Assembly (NCBI RefSeq): GCF_028502605.1
Contig: NC_079234.1
Span: 5,084,001-5,148,000, forward strand
Reading direction: 5' to 3'
Length of the DNA stretch: 64,000 nucleotides
DNA from: Trichoderma breve
Lineage: Eukaryota; Ascomycota; Sordariomycetes; Hypocreales; Hypocreaceae
Below the pieces are notes generated by a model. It had not been told where the DNA came from, ran no database searches, and saw only the letters and a program-made list of their open reading frames with translations. Made by a program: the position numbers and the translations under genes. Positions within the stretch are counted from its first letter, which is position 1. Every line of letters begins with the position of its first letter. Below, one piece after another: positions 1 through 11,886 of the stretch.

Positions 1-1207
1 TCTACCGGTCGGCAAATTGCCTCATGTATGTGCCTCGGTGTAAATCCAACGTATCGGCGTCGACCGAAATGAACGTGAGAGAGTCAGGCTCCTATCTAAT
101 GTAAGGGTGACGGTTAAGATGGAGCCAGGCTGAGAGGACATTTCCCTGGGCTGGCTCCAAAACCGCATAAAACAAGGTGACTTCGTATTTTAGGTGCGGT
201 TGACGGTATTAAAAGGTACACGGCCTGCGTTAGTCGCTGTATCGTCAAATTGACCAGTGGCGGCATTAGCGGAAAATAGCGGGTATCGACTGCTGGGTTC
301 CGGAGGGTGGGGCGCAGGAGCTTCAATGAACAAGGGCATCTGCCTGTTATTAAAGAAGAAGAAGAAAAAAGCATGTGAAAGCTGCGGATTGCCAAGCACC
401 AAACATTTTGCATGGTGATCATCTGGAAGCCTTGTCAGGAGCAGTCCAGTTTAGAAGATGTTTTATGATAGGATATGGAATATGGAGATTGAGCCACATA
501 AACATCCATTACCATGAACAAGAAGTCCCTCACGGACATCTCTCACTTAGTACCAGGCACTAACAACGGCTTTGCAAAGTTTATGCTCCATGCAGTGGCA
601 AGCATCCCTACATGAGTTTTAATATGTGATATGCATGGATTACCACTTTACCACCTTTACAGTTGAGAACTGATAAGCTATCAAATCCGAAACCCATCTT
701 ATGTGCTTGCAGGAAGCGTCCAGTTATCCTTAACGCGAACAGCAAGCCACGTGAGATTTCGCCTTTGATCATGCGGCAGTCACAGTCACGCTCAACTCTT
801 GATAATGCAAGATTCCAAGACAGACATTCAAACCTGACGTCTTCCTAGTTTCCACCACTAATATTCCCCAATGGAGCACGAGTTGCTCTACCACATGGAT
901 ATGGCACTTATTCCAACTTTGCTGACTAAGGCAAGACGACCTCGCCGCATCACATGACCTACAGCCAATCAACGCTTGTTCTTCGCCTGACGCTCTCAAG
1001 GCGCGGGCTTCACAGAAATGAGACTTTCATCTTCGCAAGCAGTTCTACAAGCTTTCCATTGAGGCTTGTTTCGGCGAAGAATTATTAATTTTCTCATTGG
1101 GAGGCGTGCAGATATATATTCAAAATATATTCCATCCGCTTATCCGTAGCATCCATCGAATTTACCACTCCGGTGCATGATTAGCACTTTAACGGGAACA
1201 CGCGACG
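1..1207. other. Intergenic, upstream of pfs2; no supported gene
   Basis: Only short overlapping open frames on both strands, none with a recognisable protein family or plausible splice pattern. The last few hundred bases should hold the promoter and leader of the polyadenylation-factor gene. An AT-rich segment (ATATATATTCAAAATATAT) lies near 1110-1130. The window edge may cut off the end of a neighbouring gene, but nothing here shows it. Confidence 0.5.
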
Positions 1208-3519
1208 ATGGCTTATGAGCCTCGTGGTGAGCATGGTGATCGAGGAGGTGGTGGCCAGGGCCAAGATGGTTCCTATATGAAAGTCCGCGGTCGAAGTGAG
1301 TCCATTCTTCATTCTCCAGATCTCATTATCACATATACCTCTGCCGTGCTATTCGTCTTTACCTACTGCCTAGTAGAACCTACTCGTTCTTATCTATAGC
1401 TTTCAAGGGCGGCTATGTCTTAACAAGCCGCCCATTATAAGAGTATTATTCTTGATAGCTCTCTCATTTGCCTTGACCATAAATCAAGGTCTATTGTCTA
1501 TCTTTCAAACGTGTATGGACAAGTGTCCTACCAAGTTGCCTCTGGCGCCGCTTGTCTAAGCATATCTCTTGTTTTGCCCACTGCATCCTGATTTACTCTA
1601 GCCTAGTCCATCTATATCGTCAACTATGGATCAGGATGAAATGGCTCAGCATCTTCCAGAGCAAGGATAGCTAATTGACATCTCAACAGGGCCGGTAACG
1701 GACTACAGCGCCAGTGTCCTACACTGGATGCGAGACCGCGCTCCCAACTATCGAGGTGGCTACACCGGCGAGAGGGAACGCCCAAGCGCGAGCTACATCG
1801 TGGATGTGAGAAACAACCCGGACACTGAGCAAAGACGTCGACCAATGAAGTAGACTAACACTCTTGTAGATGATTCCACCAGCAGGGCGACCAGTATTTC
1901 CCGCTGATTCCATCCCGGCCAAGCACCTGCACTCATCACTGAACAAAATCAAGCACCCTATCAATGTGGTTCGCTGGACTCCGGAAGGGCGCAGGTTACT
2001 TACAGCGTCAACAAGCGGTGAATTTACCCTTTGGAATGGCACCGGCTTCAACTTCGAGACGATTATGCAGGCTCATGACTCCGCCATTCGTGCCTTGGAG
2101 TACTCGCACAGCGATGACTGGCTGATTTCAGGCGACCACGACGGAGTTATCAAGTACTGGCAGCCGAATTTCAATAACGTTAAAAGCATCAATGCTCATA
2201 CAGATCCCATCCGAGACCTTGCGTTTAGTCCCAATGACTCCAAATTCGTCACTGCCTCGGACGACTCTACCCTCAAAATCTTTGACTTTGCTCTTGGTCA
2301 GGAGGAGCTAAAGCTTGAAGGCCACGGCTGGGATGCCAAGTCCGTCGACTGGCACCCAACCAAAGGCCTGATCATTTCCGGTTCCAAGGACCACTTGGTC
2401 AAGCTTTGGGACCCTCGGACAGCGCGAAGCCTCACCACGCTTCACGGCCATAAGAGCACCATCACCAAGGTTTTGTTTGAGAAGAAGCTCGGCCGGTGCT
2501 TTGCCACGTCGGCCCGAGATCAAACGGCTCGCGTCTTTGATCTGCGAATGATGAGAGATATTGTTCTCTTAAAAGGCCACGAAAAAGACATTTCAACTTT
2601 GACCTTCCACCCAATTCATGCCAACCTCCTTTCCACTGGTGGCATGGACGGATCACTCCACCACTATATGCTCGACACCCCGAACCCCCCAGCTGGCCAG
2701 CCTCTTACCGTCGCCCCTTACGACAGCCTCGACCCAGAATCAACTCCAGCTCAATCAGTTTGGCCCACGCACAAGGTCCCATTTGCACACGACTACGCCA
2801 TCTGGTCTCTAGACTGGCACCCCCAGGGTCACATTCTGGCATCTGGCTCCAACGACCGTATCACCCGATTCTGGGGCCGTGCCCGACCTGGCGAGACTGA
2901 AATCTTCCAGGACCGGTACCATATTGGTGAGGCAGCTGCCGAAGCACAAGGCACATGGGATCGGCGCGGCAATCGCCGCCAGCGTCAAGAGGAAGAGCAG
3001 CGCGAGCTAGAGGACGAGATGGACGCTCTTGTCGATCAGGATGCCCCCAAACCTACCGTTCCTGGCTTGACTGGCGGCATTCCAGGTCTGCCTCTAGGTG
3101 GAGGCACCGTCCCTGGCCTCGGCTCGAACATACCACCGCCACCGGTTGCTCCTGGAGTCGGCGTTGGTGCAGTAGCTCCTCCTCCTCCGCCTCCGCCTTT
3201 TGGCATCCCCGGCTTCAACGGGGCACCGCCGCCTCCGCTGCCCGGCCTGGATCTCCACAACCCTCCAGACCCGGCAAAGCTTCTCGAGCTGATGCAGCAA
3301 GCCGGCGTCCCCATACCACCTCCAGGATCTCTCCCACCAGGTCTGATCCCGCCACCGGGAGGAATTCCTCCTCCGCCGGGTAACTTCCAGCTACCCATTC
3401 CTCCTCCACCGATGAACCCTGCCGACATGGATCCGAACCGTCGACGTGCACCTCTTCCCAGTCAAGAAGAGAGTCTTCGCCAGGAGCAGCGTCACGGAAA
3501 ATACACCCGCGCCCGGTAG
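1208..3519 (+). CDS. pfs2: Polyadenylation factor subunit 2 (Pfs2/WDR33-type WD40 protein)
   Basis: Scaffold subunit of the cleavage and polyadenylation factor, which processes mRNA 3' ends in the nucleus. I assemble three exons: 1208-1295, 1690-1805 and 1870-3519, giving about 617 residues. Intron 1 is long for this window (394 nt, GTGAGT...CAG); intron 2 is 64 nt. The phases fit: the splice restores R-R-P-V-T-D-Y, and exon 2 ends in SYIVD before exon 3 MIPPAGRP, as is typical of Pfs2. A stretch [18 protein letters not shown] precedes about seven WD40 repeats (motifs such as [62 protein letters not shown]). The tail after about nt 3040 is rich in Gly and Pro (runs of six to seven Pro), as in filamentous fungal Pfs2. 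The ATG at 1208 is the first in frame. Family call is firm; the exact exon 1/2 boundary is inferred. Confidence 0.93.
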
Positions 3520-4114
3520 AGAGGGCCAAGAGTATTGAAAGGTTGATCAGTCGATACCCCCCTTTTCGGCGTTTGGCGGCATAGGGATGGACATGTGAAG
3601 CGGCCTCTTGTCACGGCTTTTTTGGTTTGATGAGATTGCCATTCAATGTATGCTTCAAAGGCACAATTGCTTCGTTTTTTCTTTCACAGTTGTCATATCA
3701 CAGAGTAAGGTTTACAGGATTATAGCGGCTAATCAAGGGGACATGTCAAATCTGATTTCTATCTGATGGGGGCTAATAGTATATAAAAGTACATGTGATG
3801 CTGTGCTGTGTGATGCTGCTGGGTTGCCTGTGTCTATTTAAAAGGCAAAGGCCGTTATGATAAAATGCATGTAATGGCATAAATATTCAAACATGTCGCT
3901 CTCTTATGGCGTTGTGGATGCCCGTGAAAAAAAAAAGCAAAACGTCAGATCTATATCCGTACATGTCGTGGCGTAGCGGTAACAAAGGAGAAATAGTGTA
4001 TGGTTGGTGATGATGAAAGTGCGCAATCAATCTCAGCTTTCGGATGCACAGAACGACCAGTTCCATCAAGATGTAGTCAGGCTCTCCCGTCTCCCCTCGC
4101 AAACATCAACAGCC
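3520..4114. other. Convergent intergenic region between pfs2 and the EndoG-type nuclease gene
   Basis: About 595 bp between two converging 3' ends. It is AT-rich and should hold both 3' UTRs. No open frame here looks like a gene. Confidence 0.6.
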
Positions 4115-5167
4115 TCACGCAGAAGACGACCGGCTCTTGCCAAAGGACTTTTGCCTCTCGCTATAGTCCTTGATGATCAGAGAGCAGGTCGTGTCGGCGC
4201 AGAGCCTCCTCCTCCGCTGCATGGGCAGCTGGTTGGCGAATTCGAGACCACTGGCCCGCTCCACGGCCTCGACGGGGACCTCGAAGTCGGTGATGGGCTT
4301 GGCGTTGTCGATGGGGGCGTTGGGCAAGACAAAGGCGCCAATGGCGACGTTGCCGCCGGCCCGGCCGTCCTCGGCGAAGATGACCTTGTAGAAGTGCGTG
4401 GGCACGGCGACGGAGGGCGGAGAGCCGATCATCTCGTACTTGACGTACCACTTGTTGTCGATGGGGTCCTTCTTGGGCAGATACAGGGGCCCCGTGACGA
4501 TGCGCACGGAGGGGTACCTCTGCGTCAGGCGGCGGCAGAAGTCCTCAAAGTGCGCCCAGTAGTCGCGGTTGAAGCCCTCGCCGACCTGGGGGCTCATGTT
4601 GGTCAGGTAAAACGTCTCGTCCATGGCAGCCTGCGACCACTTTGCGTCCGCGGCAGGGACCTGGTGGCCTCTGTCGTAGCCGCTGCGGTAGTAGTCCTTG
4701 AGCAGGGCGCGGAACTTTGCGGGCACGCCCGTGTCCTCGAGGAACTGGCTGTTCTTGCGGTCGCCGTCCCGCTTGGCCAGGGACTCGGGGGTTATGTGCT
4801 CGACGACCCAGTGAGGGTTGCGCATGCGCCGGTCGTAGCTCGAGATGAGGGCGGCGCGGCTGGCGATGTCGGAGACGGGGCCGGGGAAGCCATATTCGAA
4901 CAGGCCGCCTGGGTTGACAGGCGCAGAACCCAGGGGCGGCGAGGGAGCTGCTGCAGATCCAAAGATTTGGTTGGCTGGGATTGTAGCGACGGCGGTCGAG
5001 GAAGAAGCGATGGCAGTAGAGGATAGTGAAGAAGAAGAAGAGGGAGCGAGCGTGGGTGGCATCTCTGCGGTCTTGTCTTTGCTGGGGCGGAGAGAATAGA
5101 GAGCGGCAGTAAGAGCAGCGCCTCCTCCAGCGCTGAGGGCAGCGATGGCAACTGAAGTCTTGATCAT
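4115..5167 (-). CDS. nuc1: Mitochondrial DNA/RNA non-specific nuclease (EndoG/Nuc1 type)
   Basis: Single exon, 350 residues. The family comprises Mg2+-dependent sugar-non-specific nucleases of the mitochondrion, with roles in mtDNA recombination and cell-death DNA breakdown. The N-terminus (MIKTSVAIAALSAGGGAALT) is a hydrophobic, Ala/Gly-rich targeting or inner-membrane segment, followed by a Ser/Ala-rich linker to about residue 80. The nuclease domain starts near FEYGFPGP (about 90). The signature DRGH is at 165-168, with His168 the expected general base; Asn190 in TNMSPQ and Asn200 in FNRDYW match the metal-binding region. Length fits fungal Nuc1. The start is the only ATG that includes the targeting segment. 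It runs divergently from the kinase gene and converges on pfs2. Confidence 0.92.
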   Translation of the reverse strand: MIKTSVAIAALSAGGGAALTAALYSLRPSKDKTAEMPPTLAPSSSSSLSSTAIASSSTAVATIPANQIFGSAAAPSPPLGSAPVNPGGLFEYGFPGPVSDIASRAALISSYDRRMRNPHWVVEHITPESLAKRDGDRKNSQFLEDTGVPAKFRALLKDYYRSGYDRGHQVPAADAKWSQAAMDETFYLTNMSPQVGEGFNRDYWAHFEDFCRRLTQRYPSVRIVTGPLYLPKKDPIDNKWYVKYEMIGSPPSVAVPTHFYKVIFAEDGRAGGNVAIGAFVLPNAPIDNAKPITDFEVPVEAVERASGLEFANQLPMQRRRRLCADTTCSLIIKDYSERQKSFGKSRSSSA

Positions 5168-6215
5168 GGCGATTATATATGTAGGCAGGCCGGCTTATAT
5201 ATATGTACCTATATATGTGTATGTGTGAGCAAAAAGCACATAGGTAGCGCAAAGCTGGTAATAGCGGGCGAAAGTTACAGAGAAGCAGAAACGTTTCGAA
5301 GCGCAGCGCAGCGACACGTCAGGCGAAAGGGTCAAAGGCCAGCACGGGGCGAGGCCACTGCTCACGGGATTTGCTGGACGGAGGGTTGATCACCGCATGT
5401 GCACATGCAAGCTTGGGATCATGGATGTCTCGAAAGAAACGCTGACGTCGCACCCGGCTGAAGGCGCACGAGACCCTGGACAAGGCTGAAGGAAAAAAGA
5501 AGCCCGAAAAGAAAAATAGATTAGCGGGCTTCCGTCCAGACAGGGCTCCACGCCTGAGACTTAGCGCCTTGTGAAAGCCTTCAGGGTCCAGGTTCAAAGT
5601 AGCGCTATGTCGCTTTAGGCTCCCTCAGGCGGTCGCTTTTTTGCCTTCCAGGGGCTGCAACATGCTGATTGATTTGATGGCATTATGTCAAGTAGCATAA
5701 GCCAGGGGGGAAAGTGCGTTTCTGCTTCTCTCTACCGAGCAGTAGTACCGACCTGTACTTTACTTTTTTTTTTTTTCCTTGCTGGTTTCTCCATTTCATC
5801 TCCTTCAAGCGTGTTTTTTTGGTTTCTTCTTCATGGTCTGGGAACCGTCTCTGGACTCCCCTCCACGCCTCTCCGAGATCCGTCGCCCTCGTACCCTCTC
5901 AGCCTCTGCCAGTCCACCGCCAGTCTCCTGCTAAGAGAGAAGGAGGCCAGTGGAAGCAGCTTACAGGTGCTGGTCCCCGCGTGACTGGACTGGACTGGAC
6001 TTGGACTGGCCCTTTTAGACTCGCTGATCCAACCGCTCGGCGCAGCAGCCTAGCTCAACTCGCGAGCTGCCACTCGACCACTGTGGCCGCTACAGCTGCT
6101 ACGCTACAGCGCCGGTGGCACGCTGAGCCCGGCTAGGCTCTAGGGGACCGAGACACTGGAACCCCTATAACGACACGGACGAACCGACGATAGTGATCAC
6201 CTCAGCGCCGGTATT
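5168..6215. promoter_or_regulatory. Divergent promoter region between the nuclease and kinase genes
   Basis: About 1.05 kb between two divergent starts. Next to the nuclease start is an alternating ATATAT stretch (5174-5220). On the kinase side lie T-rich tracts (5764-5776, 5813-5822), a C/T-rich leader, and a GGACT pentanucleotide run near 5985-6012 in which GGACT recurs with one spacing slip. No separate gene is seen. Individual binding sites cannot be assigned with confidence. Confidence 0.5.
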
Positions 6216-8714
6216 ATGCAGTACCCCCATGCCGGCAGCCTCCCCAACGGCAACGGCTTCTCGTCAGCGCCAAACTACTCGGCCACCAAGCACAAGGCCA
6301 TTGAAGATGCTCGTGCCGCCCAAGCCATCGTGGTGCGCGAGTGCGCCGAGGCCGGCCGGGAGGTGCCGCCCTACAAGCTGCTGGAGCTCATCGGCAAGGG
6401 CAGCTTTGGGCGCGTGTACAAGGCCGTGGGCACCAAGACGAGCCAGCTGGTGGCCGTCAAGGTCATCAGCATCGAGGAGGGCGACGGCATCCAGCCGGGC
6501 GCGGCCGATACGTTTGGCGACATCATCAAGGAGGTCAACACGCTCAAGCTGCTGAGCAATAGCGGCGCCCGCAATGTCAACGCCGTCGTCGACACCCAGC
6601 TCGTGGGCCAGGCAGTGTGGATGGTGACCGAGTATTGCGCTGGCGGCAGCGTCGCGTCCCTGATGCGGCCCACGAGCGGCCTGGCTGAGCGCTGGATCAT
6701 CCCGATTCTGCGCGAGGTGGCCGAGGCGCTGTTCTGGGTGCACAAGCAGGGCATCATCCATCGCGACATCAAGTGCGCCAACGTGCTCGTCACCGATGCG
6801 GGCAACGTGCAGCTGTGCGACTTTGGTGTCGCCGGCATCATGGAGACCAAGTTCGATAAGCGCAGCACCATCACTGGAACCTTGCACTGGATGGCCCCGG
6901 AGCTCTTCGACCCCCATGTCGCCTACGGCATCGAGGTCGACATCTGGGCGTTTGGGTCCATGGCCTACGAGATCGCCAACGGCCTGCCGCCAAACGCAAC
7001 CGCCAGAATCAACATCCAGCAGTTTGGCGCCTACCTCAAGCAGCACCAGCCGCGTCTGCAGGGCAACAAGTTCTCTGATAACCTCAAGAACCTCATCGCC
7101 TTCTGTCTGGTTGAGGACCCCAAGCGACGGCCGCCCATAGAGGAAATCCAACGACACCCCTACATCTTCAACACGCAGGACAGATATCCAACTGTCTCTC
7201 TTTCCAAGCTGGTGGCTGATTATAAGCACTGGGAGTCTCAGGGTGGCAGCAGGCAGTCTCTCTTCTCGGCTGGTGGCGCTCAGGGACCGCGCAGGGACCG
7301 ATCTCCAGTCCGCCAGAGCGGCTGGGACTTTGGGAATTTCGACGAGGTGGACGAGCTCATGTTCCAAAACACGGCCAAGCCGCGTGCCGCTCCCGAGTAT
7401 TACCCCAGCGTTGCCTCGAGCCCCGAGAACACGGCACGGCCAATGCAACGCCGTCGCAGGCGTCCACCTCCGACCATGAAGGAACTCAAGGCGCCTCTGG
7501 AAAAGGTCTTTGATCCGTATACAATAACCAACTATGGCGACAACTCACGAGCCTGGTATGGCAGAATACCGATGCCGCCTCCAACTTCAGCTCCACCGCC
7601 ATCCTCTCAGAAGAAGCCAAAGCCAGAGCTCAAATCAGAACCAGCAGCGCCAGCTCGCGAATCGTTGATCGATCTTGACATGGCATTTGACGACACCCCG
7701 GGGACAATTAACCTCGATGAGGAGACAATCAAGCCAGCCACGCGGCCCATCTCGATTGACTTGAGCGGATCTGTTGACGAGCGGCGCAAGACTCAAGACT
7801 GGGACTTTCCAACCAAACGCGCCACTCAGGAATGGTCATTTCCTACTTCAGACAAGCGGGACACGCAGGAGTGGTCGTTTCCTTCCAACAAGCGCGAGAC
7901 CCAAGAATGGAAATTTCCAACCTCAGAGAAACGAAAGACACAGGAATGGAGCTTTCCTTCAGAGGACAAGCGAAGTACGCAGGAGTGGACGTTTCCCACG
8001 GCCAAACGCGATACCCAGGAGTGGACTTTTCCCGCCATGACGCCCACATCGGCCACCTTTACGCCCAACCCAGACAACTATAGCGATAATGAGGATTACT
8101 CTGGTGACGCACAGGTATCTCAGCCGCCTCAATTTGACGACATGGGCGCCTCGACGAATCGAGACTCAGCCATGAGTCTTATTGATCTTGATGCCTCCTT
8201 AGCAGATGATGGGGGGTACAGTGCCCCTGGTTCCTTTGTACCAAGCTCGCATATACGATCGTCCGACTCGGTACACGGATCTCTATCATTTGACTTGGAA
8301 CTTGAAGCTGAGGCAGAAACAAACACAAGAGAGCCCTCTCTATACATAGACGATGACATGGAGTCTGTCCCTTCCCTAACACGGCAATTGAGCGACCTGC
8401 AGAGCACGCCTACGACTCCTGACGAGAGACCAAATATTGCATGGGAATCATCTGGTTTGGGGATCGTGACGAGTGCTCGGAACTCCATGATGCTTTCCCT
8501 CCCGCCCCTTCCCAGTGCTCCCTCGCCAAACGTTCTTCAAGGCTTGGGCTCACAAGAAGACTTGAAGAACGAACTATACCACATGATATCAAGCATGAGA
8601 GAACACCTCCAGTACGCGAATGACTGGCTGAAAACTTTTGATACCCCTACACATGAAGAAGACGACGAAGATCACCACGACGAAGAGGAGGAGGAAGAGG
8701 AAGAAGACGCATAG
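6216..8714 (+). CDS. Ste20-family / germinal-centre serine/threonine protein kinase with TQEWxFP repeats
   Basis: Single exon, 832 residues. The kinase domain covers about residues 53-315: glycine loop GKGSFGRV (60-67), catalytic Lys82 in VAVKVI, HRDIKCAN with Asp184, DFG at 202-204, and the GTLHWMAPE activation segment end (about 221-229). The order matches the germinal-centre (MST/SPS1/Sid1/Nak1-like) branch that acts in septation and polarity pathways. An insert (GDGIQPGAADTF) between beta-3 and helix C is notable. After the domain come a Pro/Arg-rich linker, a seven-copy TQEWxFP array (525-607), a Ser/Asp-rich region and a highly acidic end. The branch (Sid1, Nak1/POD-6 or MST-1 type) cannot be fixed by eye, so no symbol is given. 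An AT-rich 3' region with a 31-base T run follows. Confidence 0.9.
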   Translation: MQYPHAGSLPNGNGFSSAPNYSATKHKAIEDARAAQAIVVRECAEAGREVPPYKLLELIGKGSFGRVYKAVGTKTSQLVAVKVISIEEGDGIQPGAADTFGDIIKEVNTLKLLSNSGARNVNAVVDTQLVGQAVWMVTEYCAGGSVASLMRPTSGLAERWIIPILREVAEALFWVHKQGIIHRDIKCANVLVTDAGNVQLCDFGVAGIMETKFDKRSTITGTLHWMAPELFDPHVAYGIEVDIWAFGSMAYEIANGLPPNATARINIQQFGAYLKQHQPRLQGNKFSDNLKNLIAFCLVEDPKRRPPIEEIQRHPYIFNTQDRYPTVSLSKLVADYKHWESQGGSRQSLFSAGGAQGPRRDRSPVRQSGWDFGNFDEVDELMFQNTAKPRAAPEYYPSVASSPENTARPMQRRRRRPPPTMKELKAPLEKVFDPYTITNYGDNSRAWYGRIPMPPPTSAPPPSSQKKPKPELKSEPAAPARESLIDLDMAFDDTPGTINLDEETIKPATRPISIDLSGSVDERRKTQDWDFPTKRATQEWSFPTSDKRDTQEWSFPSNKRETQEWKFPTSEKRKTQEWSFPSEDKRSTQEWTFPTAKRDTQEWTFPAMTPTSATFTPNPDNYSDNEDYSGDAQVSQPPQFDDMGASTNRDSAMSLIDLDASLADDGGYSAPGSFVPSSHIRSSDSVHGSLSFDLELEAEAETNTREPSLYIDDDMESVPSLTRQLSDLQSTPTTPDERPNIAWESSGLGIVTSARNSMMLSLPPLPSAPSPNVLQGLGSQEDLKNELYHMISSMREHLQYANDWLKTFDTPTHEEDDEDHHDEEEEEEEEDA
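7788..8037 (+). repeat. Seven tandem copies of a 12-13 residue TQEWxFP unit inside the kinase gene
   Basis: Each unit reads (K/A/D/E/S)-T-Q-(D/E)-W-x-F-P followed by 3-5 residues ending in K-R, at the DNA level 36-39 bp. The seven cores are TQDWDFP, TQEWSFP, TQEWSFP, TQEWKFP, TQEWSFP, TQEWTFP and TQEWTFP. The core is nearly invariant while the spacer varies (TKR, TSDKR, SNKR, TSEKR, SEDKR, TAKR). Third-position differences between units argue for selection on the peptide rather than very recent DNA slippage. Confidence 0.9.
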
Positions 8715-8755
8715 CAAGCAAGCATAGCATAGCATTTGCACTTTTTTGGGATCTT

Positions 8756-8789
<34 letters not shown>

Positions 8790-9829
8790 GCATAATCATC
8801 GACTACTACATGTTTTATTTACAGCTGTCCGCCTATCACACAGCTCTTCCAAATCGCCATACATTTATATATATATACGCAACAACACCATCATTTACAT
8901 ACAATATACCCCCCCTGCGCGCTAGTCGAACAGAAGAGGGAGAAAGAGAAGGGTAAAAGAAGGAAACAAGGAAAGAGAAAGAAGTTAATGTCGGATTTGT
9001 AATATTGCCCAGCTGGTTTTTTGTTTTTGTTTTTTTTTCGTCGACGACCACAACATAACGTTGTATGATACACATGAATGATATTTTCTATTTTAGTTTT
9101 TTTTCCCTTGAAGGTATACAACACTTTATTTATTTATTTATTTTATTTTATCGGTTTTCCTCCCGAGACTTGTTGGACATCGATAGTTGGTTCGCTATAG
9201 GGTGCATCATGCTCGTGTTGTTGTTGTATTTTTGTTTAGCTGTTGTTTGGCCTTGACGAGAAATTGAAGGTGTTCATTATTATTATCGGCTGAGATGGTA
9301 TATACCAGCCAACACCAGGAAAATATGGAGACAGTAGCAGAAAGGACCTACGTAGTAGCAGTGACAGTAGCGAATAGTTCAAGAGCTGGGCATCTAAACA
9401 GCGGCATATTGTCTACACTGGAGCATGTCATCTATATTCACCCATGTCATTGGCGATTGAAAACTGAAACGTGCATAACCATCGTATCATGGCTTAATTC
9501 TACCCAGAAGAAAAGATACCTGGTTCATTAACCCCCCTCTATGGTGCAACGTCTCCATCTCCATTATCCATTGCCCTCACAAACCGTTAACTGCACCAAG
9601 AAGAGGAAAAGTCTCCACGTAAAATCAGACAACGGGGTACTGTATAAATTTCACAATTAATAAAAAATGGTTTCGCCTAAAAAGAGAATGCTGAGTCTCA
9701 TAAAATAACTCATGACCCAACGCCTCTTGACCTCCTCGGTTTCTCAAATCGAATCGTCACTGAACCACGACTCATGAGTCCGGTGGCCCACTTCCTCTCG
9801 TTCCCATCACAAACACCCTCCATCTCTTT
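8715..9829. other. Convergent intergenic region between the kinase gene and sar1
   Basis: About 1.1 kb, AT-rich, holding both 3' UTRs. It contains a long T homopolymer at 8758-8788 and an ATTT-type run at about 9127-9150. No convincing gene on either strand. Confidence 0.55.
8758..8788 (+). repeat. 31-base T homopolymer in the kinase 3' region
   Basis: An uninterrupted run of T beginning about 43 bp after the kinase stop codon, preceded by TTTTTTGGGATCTTTC. Its length may vary between isolates or be an assembly-sensitive site. Confidence 0.85.
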
Positions 9830-10873
<1,044 letters not shown>

Positions 10874-11886
10874 GGTGGGTGATTGATTGCGAAGCCAAAA
10901 GGACGTTTGTACTTGTTTGGTATCTCAGAGCCTCGATGGGTGGAAGGGGGAAGAAGACAAAAAAGGAACAAGCAAAAGAAGTTGAAGTGTGATGATGTCG
11001 ATGCAGGCTAGAATTGGATCGGAAAGGACAATCATGTGTTTTACCGCTTGTATGGAAGGCAAGGGACGGAAACACGTGACGTGCCTTGTTGCTCAGGCAC
11101 CAAACTCTGTGACTTTTGAGATGGTGGCAATTCTGCGCGAGCGAAAAGTATATTTTGTTGACAACCCGGCTGGGAATATCTCCATCATACTGGATATCTT
11201 GCAAAATATATAATTTTCCAGAATTCATAGATAACAAGTTAAATTTCATGATGATGTGTTCTTTTAAAGTTCCTTGCTCAATCAACTTCAGACTTTTCAA
11301 TACATTCAACATACGTGGCGTAGATCGATCCAAATGGGGTTCACCTCTATGGATTACGTGGCTCAAGAACATCCCTTTTTATCACTCGCCGAACAAAAGA
11401 GTCACAACATTGTCACCGGCATGGAAATAGTTTAAGAGTTATAATCTTTTCAGATTCAGTATTACTAATGTATCTAGTAATAATGCCGACAGCATTCAAG
11501 TGTCTGCCTCCAACGCCAGCTGAGAACCCGCATCCCAATGCGTCTCATGGTTGTATCCAAAAAGCAGACAAAAAAGCCTTCCCGCCCTGTGTCCATTGTT
11601 GTACTGTCTTCAGTTTGCTTGCTTTCCGCTGATATAGGGAAATGACAAGATGATCAAGTATAAATATCGTTATGTACAGGAGCCGCCCGTCAAAAGAGGC
11701 AAGTCTCCGAGAAAAGTCATGTAATTATATAAAATAGAAAAGTCGTAAAAATCGTGAAAAAGGAAAGGGACAAAAGAAAGAAGATTGGACACTGGTCTAA
11801 TAGGACGGGACTGTGGAACCCATTGCCTATTGAATGCTCAACTCTTCTCCGATGCGTCTCATCAGAAAGTAAAAACTTTTTCTCCT
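10874..11886. promoter_or_regulatory. sar1 upstream region and 3' region of the downstream minus-strand gene
   Basis: About 1 kb. The part near 10874-11200 should hold the sar1 promoter and leader; the part near 11450-11886 should hold the 3' UTR of the acidic-protein gene and is AT-rich. Open frames here are short and resemble no family. Confidence 0.5.

Noticed and set aside
4004..5026. 340-codon plus-strand frame over the nuclease gene
   Set aside because: It is antisense to a clear EndoG-type gene; the Gly/Val/Asp-rich peptide is what a GC-biased coding strand gives in reverse and matches no family.
6264..7448. 394-codon minus-strand frame over the kinase domain
   Set aside because: Antisense shadow of the kinase; Leu/Gly/Val/His-rich with no domain.
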